The notes under the pieces were generated by a model. That model was given only the letters and a program-made list of their open reading frames with translations, did not search any database and had not been told where the DNA came from. Source: Massilia solisilvae (lineage in GTDB: Bacteria; Pseudomonadota; Gammaproteobacteria; Burkholderiales; Burkholderiaceae_D). Taken from it: a DNA stretch of 64,000 bases. This document shows positions 27,529-35,671 of the stretch, piece by piece. The first letter of the stretch is position 1. Every line of letters begins with the position of its first letter. The stretch is taken from assembly GCF_024753215.1 (NCBI RefSeq), contig NZ_JANUGV010000002.1, positions 868,001 to 932,000 on the forward strand, in the 5' to 3' direction. The translations under genes were made by a program, and so were the position numbers.

Positions 27529-28782
27529 CTAGAACACGAAGTCGAGCGCCAGGCTCGCTACCTGCAACGGGCGCCCCGGGACGAAGCCGGGCTGGGTATT
27601 GATCAGCGTGCCGCGCGAGCCGTCGCGCGGGGTGACACGGTCCAGCTGCGCCTTGAGCGCGACGCCCCGGCACGCGTCCCAGCGCACGCCCAGCGATACG
27701 CTGGTTTGCGAAGGGATGGTCTGCAGCAGCGCGTTCAGGCCGACGTTCAGATTGACGGCGGTGGACAGGCGAGGCGCGGCCAGCCCGGCCACCGGCAGGC
27801 CAGGGTCCGACGTCGGGGTGTCGGCGCGCACCCGCGCAACGCTGGCATACGGGGTGAGGGCGCCGCGGCGCAGGCCGCCGGTGGCGTACATGCTGGTGGT
27901 CGTGCCGAGGAAGGACTCGGTGTGCGTGTGGCCGGCCTCGCCCATGATGAACCAGCGGCCCGGGTCCCAGGCCAGGCCCAGACTGGTGATGGTGGCGCGC
28001 TTGTGATCGACCTCGTAGCGTCCGGCCAGCGCGTCGCCGGCGATGCCGAAGGCGCCGAACGCGTCGAACAGGTCGCGCCCGATGTCCAGCGTCAGGTCGG
28101 CGGTGAGGGCGGACAGGCGCGCCGTCAGCGGCCCGCGCTCGGCAGTCTGCGAAAAGCCGGACAGGCGGCGCACCTTCACGTGGGTGGTGGGCGTCAGGCC
28201 CATGTCGGTGCGGCCGAAGAAGGCTTGCGTGGTGTTGCGGGTTTCGCCGAGCGGGTAGCGCCAGGTCAGGTCCACCCCGTCGCTGCTGGGCAGCGGCAGC
28301 GAGCCATAGACCTCGACCGGCGGGCGCACCCAGGTGTAGGCGTAGCCGACCTTGCGGTAGTCGGCGGCCAGGAACGCGGGCAGTGCGATGCGTCCGGCGC
28401 GCAGCGCCAGTTCCGGCGTCACCTGGAACTGGATATTGGCCCATTCGATGCGCGGCCGGTAGCGGCGGTCCAGCCGCTGCTCGCTCACCACCTGCACCAC
28501 CCCTGACCAGCGCGGACCCAGCTGCACGTCGGCCTGTGCGCCCAGGCGGCTGTCCACTTCGGGGCTCCACGAGCGCGTGAAGCCGGCGCCGCTGGCCTTC
28601 ATCGACGAGTTGGTGTAATCGGCCTCGCGCTCGGTCGAGTGCACAAAGCCCAGCGTGCCGAAACCGGACAGCGCCAGGCCGGGGGCGTCGGCATCCCCGG
28701 CCAGCGCGCCAGCGGACAGCGCCATGCCAAATGCAAATGCCGCGGCACGCATGCCGAGGCGCGAATCTGATTGGAGGAACAT
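27529..28782 (-). CDS. Outer-membrane beta-barrel (porin-like) protein
   Basis: 417 residues. An ATG at 28782 is used here; an internal ATG at 28752 also fits and would place the signal peptide (FAFGMALSAGALAG) closer to the start. The mature part alternates in short amphipathic strands and ends in a terminal phenylalanine (LALDFVF), the hallmark of outer-membrane barrels. The N-terminal LSGFGTLGFVHS stretch is porin-like. First gene of the c-di-GMP operon; a PhoB-box-like repeat lies about 80 bases upstream. I infer an anion or phosphate-related pore. Confidence 0.75.
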   Translation of the reverse strand: MFLQSDSRLGMRAAAFAFGMALSAGALAGDADAPGLALSGFGTLGFVHSTEREADYTNSSMKASGAGFTRSWSPEVDSRLGAQADVQLGPRWSGVVQVVSEQRLDRRYRPRIEWANIQFQVTPELALRAGRIALPAFLAADYRKVGYAYTWVRPPVEVYGSLPLPSSDGVDLTWRYPLGETRNTTQAFFGRTDMGLTPTTHVKVRRLSGFSQTAERGPLTARLSALTADLTLDIGRDLFDAFGAFGIAGDALAGRYEVDHKRATITSLGLAWDPGRWFIMGEAGHTHTESFLGTTTSMYATGGLRRGALTPYASVARVRADTPTSDPGLPVAGLAAPRLSTAVNLNVGLNALLQTIPSQTSVSLGVRWDACRGVALKAQLDRVTPRDGSRGTLINTQPGFVPGRPLQVASLALDFVF

Positions 28783-28863
28783 CGTCGTGTCGGGTTGGGC
28801 GCACCAGTATGCATACGTTGTTTTTGGTGCAAGACGCGAATGTATCGAAGCGTAACGTTCTTG

Positions 28864-28882
28864 TCGACAAATTTACGACAAA
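28864..28882 (-). promoter_or_regulatory. PhoB-box-like direct repeat
   Basis: Read on the minus strand the site is TTGTCGT-AAAT-TTGTCGA: two heptamers with an 11-base period and an AT-rich spacer. The E. coli Pho box is CTGTCAT-AAAT-CTGTCAT; I count 13 of 18 positions alike. It lies in an AT-rich stretch unlike the surrounding DNA, about 80 bases before the barrel gene. Confidence 0.45.
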
Positions 28883-28916
28883 TAATTACATTTCGATTAA
28901 TTTCTGTTGCGAAATA

Positions 28917-29435
28917 TTAACGCTGTGCAACCCATAGTGCCGGGCCGCCATGGTCGCGCAGGGTAAGGTACAGCCGCAGGTCGAATTCGAACTGGTGGTA
29001 GTGGGGCTCCATCGCGCAGCACAGCTGGTAGAACGCCTTGTTGTGCTGCTTTTCCTTCAGGTGCGCCAACTCGTGCACGGCGATCATGCGCAGGAACTCG
29101 GGCGGGCCTTCGCGAAACACGGTGGCGATGCGGATTTCGTGCTTGGCCTTGAGCTTGCTGCCCTGCACGCGCGAGATTGCGGTATGCAGGCCGAGCGCAT
29201 GCCGGATCACCTGGATCTTGCTGTCGAACGCTACCTTGGACAGTGGTTCGGCGTTGCGCAGGTGCCGCTCCTTGAGCTCCTGCACGTACTGGTACAACGC
29301 CTTGTCGCTGCGCACCTCATGCGCCTGCGGATAGCGGCGCCGCAGCACGTCGGCCAGGCGGCCCTCGGCCAGCAGCTGCGCGGCCTGTGCGCGCAGCGTT
29401 TCCGGGTAGGCGGTGAGGTAGGGAAGGGAAGACAT
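28917..29435 (-). CDS. ygjP: YgjP-like M48-type metallopeptidase domain protein
   Basis: 172 residues from the ATG at 29435. It carries HELAHLKEKQHNKAFY (HELAH 121-125, further His 131), the motif of the YgjP/DUF45 family related to WLM peptidases. E. coli YgjP has been reported as a UTP-degrading protein, so peptidase activity is not certain. The gene is alone, upstream of the AT-rich promoter of the operon at 28.8 kb. Confidence 0.85.
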   Translation of the reverse strand: MSSLPYLTAYPETLRAQAAQLLAEGRLADVLRRRYPQAHEVRSDKALYQYVQELKERHLRNAEPLSKVAFDSKIQVIRHALGLHTAISRVQGSKLKAKHEIRIATVFREGPPEFLRMIAVHELAHLKEKQHNKAFYQLCCAMEPHYHQFEFDLRLYLTLRDHGGPALWVAQR

Positions 29436-29461
29436 CGGGCGCGCACTGTAGCACACCCGGA

Positions 29462-29494
29462 CAAAAAAGGGCCGCCGCCCGCTGGCGCGGCCCG
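29462..29494 (-). terminator. Terminator downstream of the KGG gene
   Basis: On the minus strand GGGCCG and CGGCCC flank a GC-rich loop and are followed by TTTTTTG (plus strand 29462-29468 is CAAAAAA). It lies about 70 bases after the stop codon at 29562. Confidence 0.7.
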
Positions 29495-29561
29495 TCGAAA
29501 ATGCGGTTGCTAAGGGAATGAAAGAAATGGGTCTGGCGATTGGTGCACGTAAAAACGCGGC

Positions 29562-29918
29562 CTATTCTTTTTCGCCGCCCTGGCGCGACCCCTTGGCGGC
29601 GGCCGCCTGCGCGGCCCGGTGTGCCGATTGCCGGCTTTCGCCACCCTTGCGGCCGATATCGGCCATGTGGGCGCGGTTGCGGCTGACTGCCTCGCCGCCT
29701 TTTTGTCCCGCACGCCGCGCTTCTTCGGAATCGAATTCGTGCGCCGTGCCTTTTTGGTGGGCGGCCTGGCCGCCTTTGCTGGCGATTTCGCGCTGCTGTG
29801 CCTGATCCATCGCCGCGAAACCACGCTTGGCTGGCCCCTGGCTGCTGCCGGCCCCGCCTTTCTGCGCGCTGCCGCCCGAGCTGCCCGCGGCCTTGCCGCC
29901 TTCCTTACTTGTCGCCAT
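29562..29918 (-). CDS. KGG-repeat stress-induced protein
   Basis: 118 residues with AAGGAG before the ATG. A low-complexity start is followed by three KGG repeats (EIASKGGQAA, RAGQKGGEAV, DIGRKGGESR), the mark of YciG/ConE-like general-stress proteins. They are small, hydrophilic and usually induced by stationary phase or osmotic and oxidative stress. Basic residues suggest nucleic acid contact, but function is not known. Confidence 0.85.
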   Translation of the reverse strand: MATSKEGGKAAGSSGGSAQKGGAGSSQGPAKRGFAAMDQAQQREIASKGGQAAHQKGTAHEFDSEEARRAGQKGGEAVSRNRAHMADIGRKGGESRQSAHRAAQAAAAKGSRQGGEKE

Positions 29919-30017
29919 GTCGATCTCCTTGATTGCCCATTCGGTGTCAGGTGAAAGCCGCGAGCGCGGCGTGACGCGCTCGTGGGTTTAGAGAGAGCGG
30001 TTTTTCAATAGTTCCAC

Positions 30018-30569
30018 CTAGTCGGGCGGGCGCCGCGCGCGGCGCGCGCCCTCGTGCGGCTCCATCGCGTCGATCGTGCCGGCGGGCGAGGACAGGTCTT
30101 CTTCCAGCTCCGCGCGGCGCGCCGCGAGCTGCTCGCCAAGCCGCTCGAAGTCGATGCCGGCGCGGCGTGCGGCGTCGAACATCTCGCCTTCCTCCTTGTC
30201 CATGTGGTGCCCGACCTCTTCGCCCAGCACCGCCACCGTGGCGTCGAAATGGTCGTCGCCGGGGTACATCACCTCGAGCTGGCTGATCAGCTCGCGCGCG
30301 CCGGCGTGCTCGACGTCGGCCTCGTCCATCAGGTCGTCGTCGCCGATCGCCGAGCGCAGCACCGGGTAGAAGATTTCTTCCTCGATCATGGTGTGCAAGG
30401 TGAGCTCGTAGCAGATCTCGTCCACCAGTTCGGCCTTGCGTTCGTCCTCGTCGTCCAGCCCCTTGAGGCTGTCGAACTCGCCGAACAGGTTGCGCACGCG
30501 CTGGTGCTCGCCGCGCAGCAGGTCGAGTGCCAGCGTGCCGGCCGCCTTGTGTTTGCCGTGTGCGGTCAT
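30018..30569 (-). CDS. Hemerythrin-like domain protein
   Basis: 183 residues from the ATG at 30569. A four-helix HHE domain (about 14-150) has the di-iron ligands in place: GEHQRVR, LHTMIEEEIFYP, VEHAGARELI and HHMDKEEGEMF. The C-terminal 35 residues are charged and probably flexible. Such proteins bind oxygen or nitric oxide, or sense iron or oxidative stress. The gene is 16 bases after the phasin gene and presumably in the same transcript. Confidence 0.85.
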   Translation of the reverse strand: MTAHGKHKAAGTLALDLLRGEHQRVRNLFGEFDSLKGLDDEDERKAELVDEICYELTLHTMIEEEIFYPVLRSAIGDDDLMDEADVEHAGARELISQLEVMYPGDDHFDATVAVLGEEVGHHMDKEEGEMFDAARRAGIDFERLGEQLAARRAELEEDLSSPAGTIDAMEPHEGARRARRPPD

Positions 30570-30585
30570 GGCAGGCCCCGCCGCA

Positions 30586-31011
30586 TCAGGTGGGGTTGTG
30601 GGCCGCGCCCACGTCGGCCGCGTTGGCGGCGGCGTTGCGCACCATTTCGTCGGCCATGGCGCTGGCCTGACGGCTGGCTTCGGGAATGTGGCTTTCCGCC
30701 GTGCGCGAGAAGTCGGCCTGGGCACCGGACAGCACACCCATCAGCTGACGCTGATAGCTGCGCAGGTGCTCGGTGGCCGGCTGCAGCTGGTTGATGGCGG
30801 TGGAGGTGACCTGGAACGGGTCGGAGCAGTTCATCAGCTCGCGCCCGAAGTTCATCGTGTCCTCGACGAACTGCTGGGTGAAGCGCATGTTCAGTTCGCT
30901 GACCTTGCGCACCGAGTCGTAGGTGCGATGCGACAGCTCGGTCAGGAAATTAACCTGGGTTTCGAGCTGGGAGCGCAAGGCCGGGTTGTTGGTGAGAGAT
31001 GCTGGCTGCAT
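30586..31011 (-). CDS. phaP: Phasin family protein
   Basis: 141 residues with AGAGG before the ATG. Helical and amphipathic throughout (NFLTELSHRTYDSVRKVSEL, FVEDTMNFGRELMN), as in PhaP-type phasins that coat polyhydroxyalkanoate granules. The tail is alanine-rich. It is co-oriented with a hemerythrin-like gene; the acetoacetyl-CoA reductase at 6.8 kb belongs to the same pathway. Confidence 0.82.
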   Translation of the reverse strand: MQPASLTNNPALRSQLETQVNFLTELSHRTYDSVRKVSELNMRFTQQFVEDTMNFGRELMNCSDPFQVTSTAINQLQPATEHLRSYQRQLMGVLSGAQADFSRTAESHIPEASRQASAMADEMVRNAAANAADVGAAHNPT

Positions 31012-31227
31012 GTTTTCCTCTGTCTAGTGTTTGGACCGGTCGTCGGGCAGCGCCGCTGGCGGGTGTTCGCGCTGAAAACGAGTCCAATAGACGCTGTTTG
31101 CCGCGCCAAGTTCGCGCAATCGCACGGCCACCCGGTTTGGCTCAAGGCCAACGGGCGGGCAGGCATGGCGGCAGGGGACGTGGCGTGCGACAATAGCGGG
31201 CTGCGCCACTCATACGAATCGTTTTCA

Positions 31228-31770
31228 ATGGCCCTCAAAGCAACCATCTACAAGGCGGACCTGCAGATCGCGGACATGGACCGCAACTACTACCAGGACC
31301 ACACCCTCACCATCGCGCGCCACCCGTCCGAAACCGACGAGCGGGTGATGATCCGCGTTCTGGCCTTTGCGCTGCACGCGAGCGAGGCACTGGCTTTCAC
31401 CAAGGGGCTGTTCGATACCGACGAGCCCGACCTGTGGGAAAAGGACCTGACCGGGGCGCTCAAGACCTGGATCGAGGTCGGCCAGCCGGACGACAAGCGC
31501 ATCATGAAAGCGTCGGCGCGGGCCGAGCGGGTGTTTGTGTACAGCTACAGCGCGGCAAGCCAGGTCTGGTTCAAGGGCCTGGCGGGCAAGCTCGCCCGCG
31601 CGCACAACGTCACGATCGTGAACGTGCCGGCCGAGGCCAGCCAGGCGTTGGCAGCGCTGGCCAAGCGCGGCATGCAGTTGCAGGTGACGGTCCAGGACGG
31701 CCAGGCGTGGATCACCGACGGCGCCGACACCGTGCTCATCGAGCGCGAGTTCTGGCACGGCGGCCCGTAA
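31228..31770 (+). CDS. yaeQ: YaeQ family protein
   Basis: 180 residues from the ATG at 31228. The full YaeQ pattern is present: ALKATIYKADLQIADMDRNY, LAFALHASEALAFTKGL, PDLWEKDLTG, WIEVGQPDDKRIMKAS. The fold is PD-(D/E)xK nuclease-like; genetic data link YaeQ to suppression of RfaH loss, but its biochemical role is unsettled. Single gene, with the copper chaperone gene 42 bases downstream. Confidence 0.9.
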   Translation: MALKATIYKADLQIADMDRNYYQDHTLTIARHPSETDERVMIRVLAFALHASEALAFTKGLFDTDEPDLWEKDLTGALKTWIEVGQPDDKRIMKASARAERVFVYSYSAASQVWFKGLAGKLARAHNVTIVNVPAEASQALAALAKRGMQLQVTVQDGQAWITDGADTVLIEREFWHGGP

Positions 31771-31812
31771 AGCGCGGCTATAATCGACCCGATCATTCTC
31801 GAGGGGAAGCGC

Positions 31813-32256
31813 ATGAAAAAGACACTTCTTGCATTGGCCGCCAGCGTGCTGTACTCAAGCGCCGCGCTGGCGCAGGTATCGGTGAGCGACGCCTGGATCC
31901 GCGCCACCGTGCCGCAGCAGAAAAGCGCGGGCGCGTTCATGCGCGTGCGCTCCAGCGCGCCGGCAAAGCTGGTGGCCGTGCGCACGCCGGCCGCCGCCAA
32001 CGCCGAGATTCACGAAATGCAGATGCAGGGCCAGACCATGCGCATGCACGCGGTGGAATCGCTGGTGCTGCCGGCCGGGCAGGAGGTGGAGCTGCGCCCC
32101 GGCGGCTATCACGTGATGCTGTTCGGGCTGAAGCAGCAGCTCAAGGAAGGCGACAGCGTGCCGCTGACGCTGGTGGTGGAAGGCGCCGCCAACAAGCGCC
32201 AGGAAGTGCAGGTATCGGTGGCGGTCAAGCCGATCGCCTACCAGCCGCCCAAGTAA
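31813..32256 (+). CDS. PCu(A)C copper chaperone
   Basis: 147 residues with GAGGGGAA before the ATG. A signal peptide (1-21, ending ALAQ) precedes the PCu(A)C fold. Copper ligands are seen in EIHEMQMQGQTMRM and in GGYHVMLFGL, the H-M...H-x-M arrangement. Such periplasmic proteins deliver copper to cytochrome c oxidase. No sco gene is adjacent. A truncated dispersed repeat follows the stop codon. Confidence 0.9.
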   Translation: MKKTLLALAASVLYSSAALAQVSVSDAWIRATVPQQKSAGAFMRVRSSAPAKLVAVRTPAAANAEIHEMQMQGQTMRMHAVESLVLPAGQEVELRPGGYHVMLFGLKQQLKEGDSVPLTLVVEGAANKRQEVQVSVAVKPIAYQPPK

Positions 32257-32264
32257 GGATTGAC

Positions 32265-32299
32265 CGTAGGGTGGGCAGGCAAGCTGTCCACCCTGCCGG
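32265..32299. repeat. GTAGGGTGGGCA-family repeat, partial copy 2
   Basis: CGTAGGGTGGGCAG at 32265-32278 with the imperfect complement CTGTCCACCCTGCCG from 32284. It lies in the gap between the convergent copper chaperone and head-GIN genes. Confidence 0.7.
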
Positions 32300-32308
32300 G
32301 CACCTTGT

Positions 32309-33064
32309 TCAGCGCGGCGCCGGACCGGCGCGGCGCACGTCCGACGAACCGACCACGGTGCGGGTGACGCGCGGATCGCCGTAATAGTTCACGTCGCCGG
32401 AGCCGGCCAGTTTCGCCGACAGCGTGTTGAGCGCCCACACGGTGGTGGTGCCCGAACCGGCGCCCTGCACCTTGACGTCGCCCGCCTTGACCTTGCCCAG
32501 GTCGACGTCGCCCGACCCGGCCAGCTTGACTTCCAGGCGGCCGGCCGTGCCGCCGGCGGCGGACAAGTCGCCGCTGCCTGCCACGTGCACCTCCACCTCG
32601 TCGGCCTGCAGCGAGCGCGCCTTGATCGAGCCCGAGCCGCCGAGCGACATCTCCAGCTTGCGGGCGCGCAGGTCGTCCGCATTGATCGAACCCGAGCCGC
32701 CCAGCTTGAGCTGGTCGATCGCGCGCGCGTTGACGGTGATGCGCAGCGTGTGCGGGCGCAGCTGCATGTTGTCGTGGACCGGGCGGATCTTCAGCGTGCC
32801 GTTTTCGACCACCGTTTCGATCAGCGGCAGCAAGTTGTCGTCGGCCTCGATGCTCACGCCTTCAGCCGTGCCGGTGTGCAGCTCGACGTCACCCGGCACG
32901 GACAGTGCCAGGCCGGTGAAGTGCGCCACCTGGCGCGCCTGCTTGCCGACGTGACCGCTGCCTTTCACGGTCTCATGGCCGAAGCCAAAGCCGAAGGCGG
33001 GCGCCGCGAGGGCGAGGGTGCTGGCGGCAAGCAGGAGCTGGCGGCGGGTGAAAGCGTGGTTCAT
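32309..33064 (-). CDS. Head-GIN/DUF2807 domain protein
   Basis: 251 residues with GGAG before the ATG. A signal sequence (about 1-24) precedes a repetitive right-handed beta-helix-like domain with GSGSI and GSGD repeats (KLGGSGSINADDLR, SLGGSGSIKARSLQ, KLAGSGDVDLGKVK). It belongs to the putative auto-transporter adhesin head-GIN family; most members are exported and of unknown function. It is convergent with the copper chaperone. Confidence 0.85.
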   Translation of the reverse strand: MNHAFTRRQLLLAASTLALAAPAFGFGFGHETVKGSGHVGKQARQVAHFTGLALSVPGDVELHTGTAEGVSIEADDNLLPLIETVVENGTLKIRPVHDNMQLRPHTLRITVNARAIDQLKLGGSGSINADDLRARKLEMSLGGSGSIKARSLQADEVEVHVAGSGDLSAAGGTAGRLEVKLAGSGDVDLGKVKAGDVKVQGAGSGTTTVWALNTLSAKLAGSGDVNYYGDPRVTRTVVGSSDVRRAGPAPR

Positions 33065-33191
33065 GGTCGGGTTCTCCAGGTGTTGTTATTGATGCTGCAA
33101 GCGTAACCTTGCTCAGGCCCGGGCGGCGGCATTTTGCGACGAACTGCAGCCGGCAAGCACCAGGCTGCATGAGGCCGGGACGAACGGATCT

Positions 33192-33866
33192 TCAGAAGCT
33201 GCTGCCCATCGCGGCCTCCACTTCCCCCAGGCAGGCGTGCGACAGCCGGAACGTCTCTTCGGGCGAATCGAGCGCAATTTGCTGGCGCTCGACCGCCGCC
33301 AGCTCGGCCTTGATGAAGGGGCGCAGCCAGTTGTCCACGTCGCTCTCCAGTTTGGCCAGGCCGGTCCCGGGCGCGCCGTACAGCGGGCGGCCGGCGTAGC
33401 GCTGCTCGAGCGCCGCGCGCACGTGCCGCTCGAGCACCGGCAGGTTGTCGCGGTACACCTGCACGTGGCGCATCTCGTGTTCATAGACGGTGCGGTAGGC
33501 GCACGACTGCTGGTGAAATTCGCGCGCCACGAACACCCGCAGCGGCTCGTACGCCAGGTCCACGTAGATGCGCGGGGCGACGCATTCGCGCCGGTGCGCC
33601 GCGTCGAGCATGGACGGGCCGTCGATGCCGATCTCGGTGCGGTGCGTGCCCGAGGTCATCCCCATTGTCAGCTGGGCCGCGGCGCCGTAGCTGACCTTGG
33701 TGTTGAGCACGCGGCTGGACAGCGAGGTGGACAGGTCGAATTTCGCTTCCCGCGCACGCACCTCGAACACCGGTTTCATCTCGCGTTCGCAGCGCGCGAT
33801 GAAGTCATCCGCGGCATGGGCGGCGCAGGGCAGCGCCAGGGCGCAGGCAATGGCAAGGCGGCGCAT
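33192..33866 (-). CDS. Exported HExxH-containing protein of unknown function
   Basis: 224 residues. A signal peptide (about 1-18) precedes a domain with YEHEMRHVQVYRDN, an HExxH-like zinc-binding motif, suggesting a metalloprotease of the DUF922-like kind. Cysteines in CEREMKP, RRECVAP and HACLGEV could form disulphides in the periplasm. It is a single gene divergent from the YdcZ-like transporter gene. Activity is inferred from the motif only. Confidence 0.7.
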   Translation of the reverse strand: MRRLAIACALALPCAAHAADDFIARCEREMKPVFEVRAREAKFDLSTSLSSRVLNTKVSYGAAAQLTMGMTSGTHRTEIGIDGPSMLDAAHRRECVAPRIYVDLAYEPLRVFVAREFHQQSCAYRTVYEHEMRHVQVYRDNLPVLERHVRAALEQRYAGRPLYGAPGTGLAKLESDVDNWLRPFIKAELAAVERQQIALDSPEETFRLSHACLGEVEAAMGSSF

Positions 33867-33996
33867 GATCGCCTCCGAAAGGATTGCAATGTAAATATGC
33901 TGCCACCGAGCTGGGCATTTTGCAAAGGTTTGCACGCACCGTGCCGGTGCATCGTACAATCCGCGCTTTGTCCCGCTGTTGCTGAAGAGGTGTCGT

Positions 33997-34470
33997 GTGA
34001 ACGTGATGTTGTTTTTGATGGCCCTGTGCGTGGGCGTGGCGATCTCGGTGCAGGCGGCCGTCAACGGCCAGCTGGCGCTCGGCCTGGGCGCCGATTCGGT
34101 GCTGGCCGCGCTGGTGTCGTTCTCGGTCGGCACGGTGGCGCTGGCGCTGCTGGTGGTGCTGCGCGGCGGCGCGCCCGGCACCCTGGCGCTGATGGCCGGC
34201 CAGCCGCTGTGGAAGTACGCCGGCGGCCTGCTGGGCGCCAGTTTCGTGTTCGGCAGCGTGTACCTGGCGCCGCGCATTGGCCTGTTGAACCTGGTGGTGC
34301 TGGTCATCGCTGCCCAGCTGCTCACCTCGATGGCGATCGACCAGTTCGGCCTCATCCACATGGCCGTGCGCCGCGTGTCCGGCGTGCGCATGCTCGGCGC
34401 GCTGGTGATGGTGGCTGGCGTGGCGACCGTGCTGTTTGGCGACCGCGTCGTTGCTGCCATGTCACGCTGA
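33997..34470 (+). CDS. YdcZ/DUF606 family DMT-type membrane protein
   Basis: 157 residues from a GTG start at 33997 (GAAGAGG six bases earlier). Five hydrophobic helices fill the length. The half-size EamA-like pattern (VQAAVNGQLALGLGADSVLA, LGASFVFGSVYLAPRIGLLN) is that of YdcZ/DUF606 proteins, five-helix relatives of drug/metabolite transporters that may work as dimers. Substrate unknown. Confidence 0.85.
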   Translation: MNVMLFLMALCVGVAISVQAAVNGQLALGLGADSVLAALVSFSVGTVALALLVVLRGGAPGTLALMAGQPLWKYAGGLLGASFVFGSVYLAPRIGLLNLVVLVIAAQLLTSMAIDQFGLIHMAVRRVSGVRMLGALVMVAGVATVLFGDRVVAAMSR

Positions 34471-34549
34471 ACATTTTTCTTTCAAGAGTGCAACTTCCGG
34501 CGTGGCTGGTTTTATAATTGGCCCATTGCAGACCACGCCGGCAGCGCCA

Positions 34550-35671
34550 ATGGAATACCACCAGTCCTCGCAGATTCCCACTCTCTCGTACATCGAGAAC
34601 GAAGACCATCCGGTGTTCGGCACCCTGGTCGAGCAGATCCTGCACTTGCTGAACTCGCGGCTGGTGTTCTCTGACATCATCATCCACCAGAACAGCCCGC
34701 TGATGCTGCGCCAGCCGAAGGGACTGGTGGCGGTGACCGATTCGCCGATCACGCGCGAGGAGCTGGAGGAATTCTTCGAGGTGATCGAGCCCAACTGGGC
34801 CGAGCGCATCGAGGAGCGCGCGTTCGACCGCTCGATCGACCTGCACACCGCGCGCATCCGCGCCAACTGCTTCAGCTTCCAGGGCAAGAAGCGGCTGGGT
34901 TGCGTGATCCGTCGTTTTCCCAAGGAGCCGCTGGCGCTGGCCGAACTGGGCCTGCACCCGGACGAGCAGGAGTTCGCGCACCTGACCAATGGCCTGGTGC
35001 TCATCATCGGCGACACCTGCCAGGGCAAGTCCACCACGATCGCCTCGATGATCGACGAGATCAACAAGTGCCGCTCGGGCCACATCATCACCATCGAAGA
35101 CCCGGTGGAGACCCTGATCCCGCAGCGCAAGTGCATCGTCACCCAGCGCGAGGTGGGCGTGGACGGCGACGTGGGCAGCTACTACCTGGGCGCGCTCGAC
35201 GCGCTGCGCGAGCGCCCTGACGTGATCGTGATCGGCGAGATCCGCGACGCGCAGACCGCCCAGGAGGCGCTGGCGCTGGCCGAATCGGGGCCGCTGGTGC
35301 TGGCCTCGCTGCACGCGCGCTCCACCGAGCTTGGCCTGCAAAAGATGATGCGCCTGCTCGGCAACGACGAAGCGCAGACCCAGGCGCTGGCGCACGCGCT
35401 GCGCGGGGTGCTGTGCCAGGCGCTGCTGCCCTCGCTGGAGGGCAACCGCTACCACCTGGCGACCGAGTGCCTGACGCTCGAGCCGGCGGTGGCGCGCATG
35501 CTCGAAGGCGGCGACCTGGGCGCGATCCGCGAGCACCTGAACGCCGGGCGCGTCCCGCAAAGCCACACCATGAATTCGGCGCTGGAGCGGCTGCTGTCCG
35601 GGCACAAGGTCAGCGTCGAGGCCGCGCGCGCGGCCACCACCGACCGCATCGGCTTTGCCGAGATGGTCTGA
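34550..35671 (+). CDS. PilT/PilU-like type IV pilus ATPase
   Basis: 373 residues. The secretion ATPase core has Walker A (GDTCQGKST, 154-162), an Asp box (HIITIEDPVE), Walker B (DVIVIGEIRD) and the His box (LVLASLHARST). The usual Walker A of PilT is GPTGSGKST, so two positions differ while G-x4-GKS is kept. Members drive pilus retraction. The gene stands alone without other pil genes, so it may be an accessory ATPase resembling PilU. The start has no strong ribosome site. Confidence 0.8.
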   Translation: MEYHQSSQIPTLSYIENEDHPVFGTLVEQILHLLNSRLVFSDIIIHQNSPLMLRQPKGLVAVTDSPITREELEEFFEVIEPNWAERIEERAFDRSIDLHTARIRANCFSFQGKKRLGCVIRRFPKEPLALAELGLHPDEQEFAHLTNGLVLIIGDTCQGKSTTIASMIDEINKCRSGHIITIEDPVETLIPQRKCIVTQREVGVDGDVGSYYLGALDALRERPDVIVIGEIRDAQTAQEALALAESGPLVLASLHARSTELGLQKMMRLLGNDEAQTQALAHALRGVLCQALLPSLEGNRYHLATECLTLEPAVARMLEGGDLGAIREHLNAGRVPQSHTMNSALERLLSGHKVSVEAARAATTDRIGFAEMV

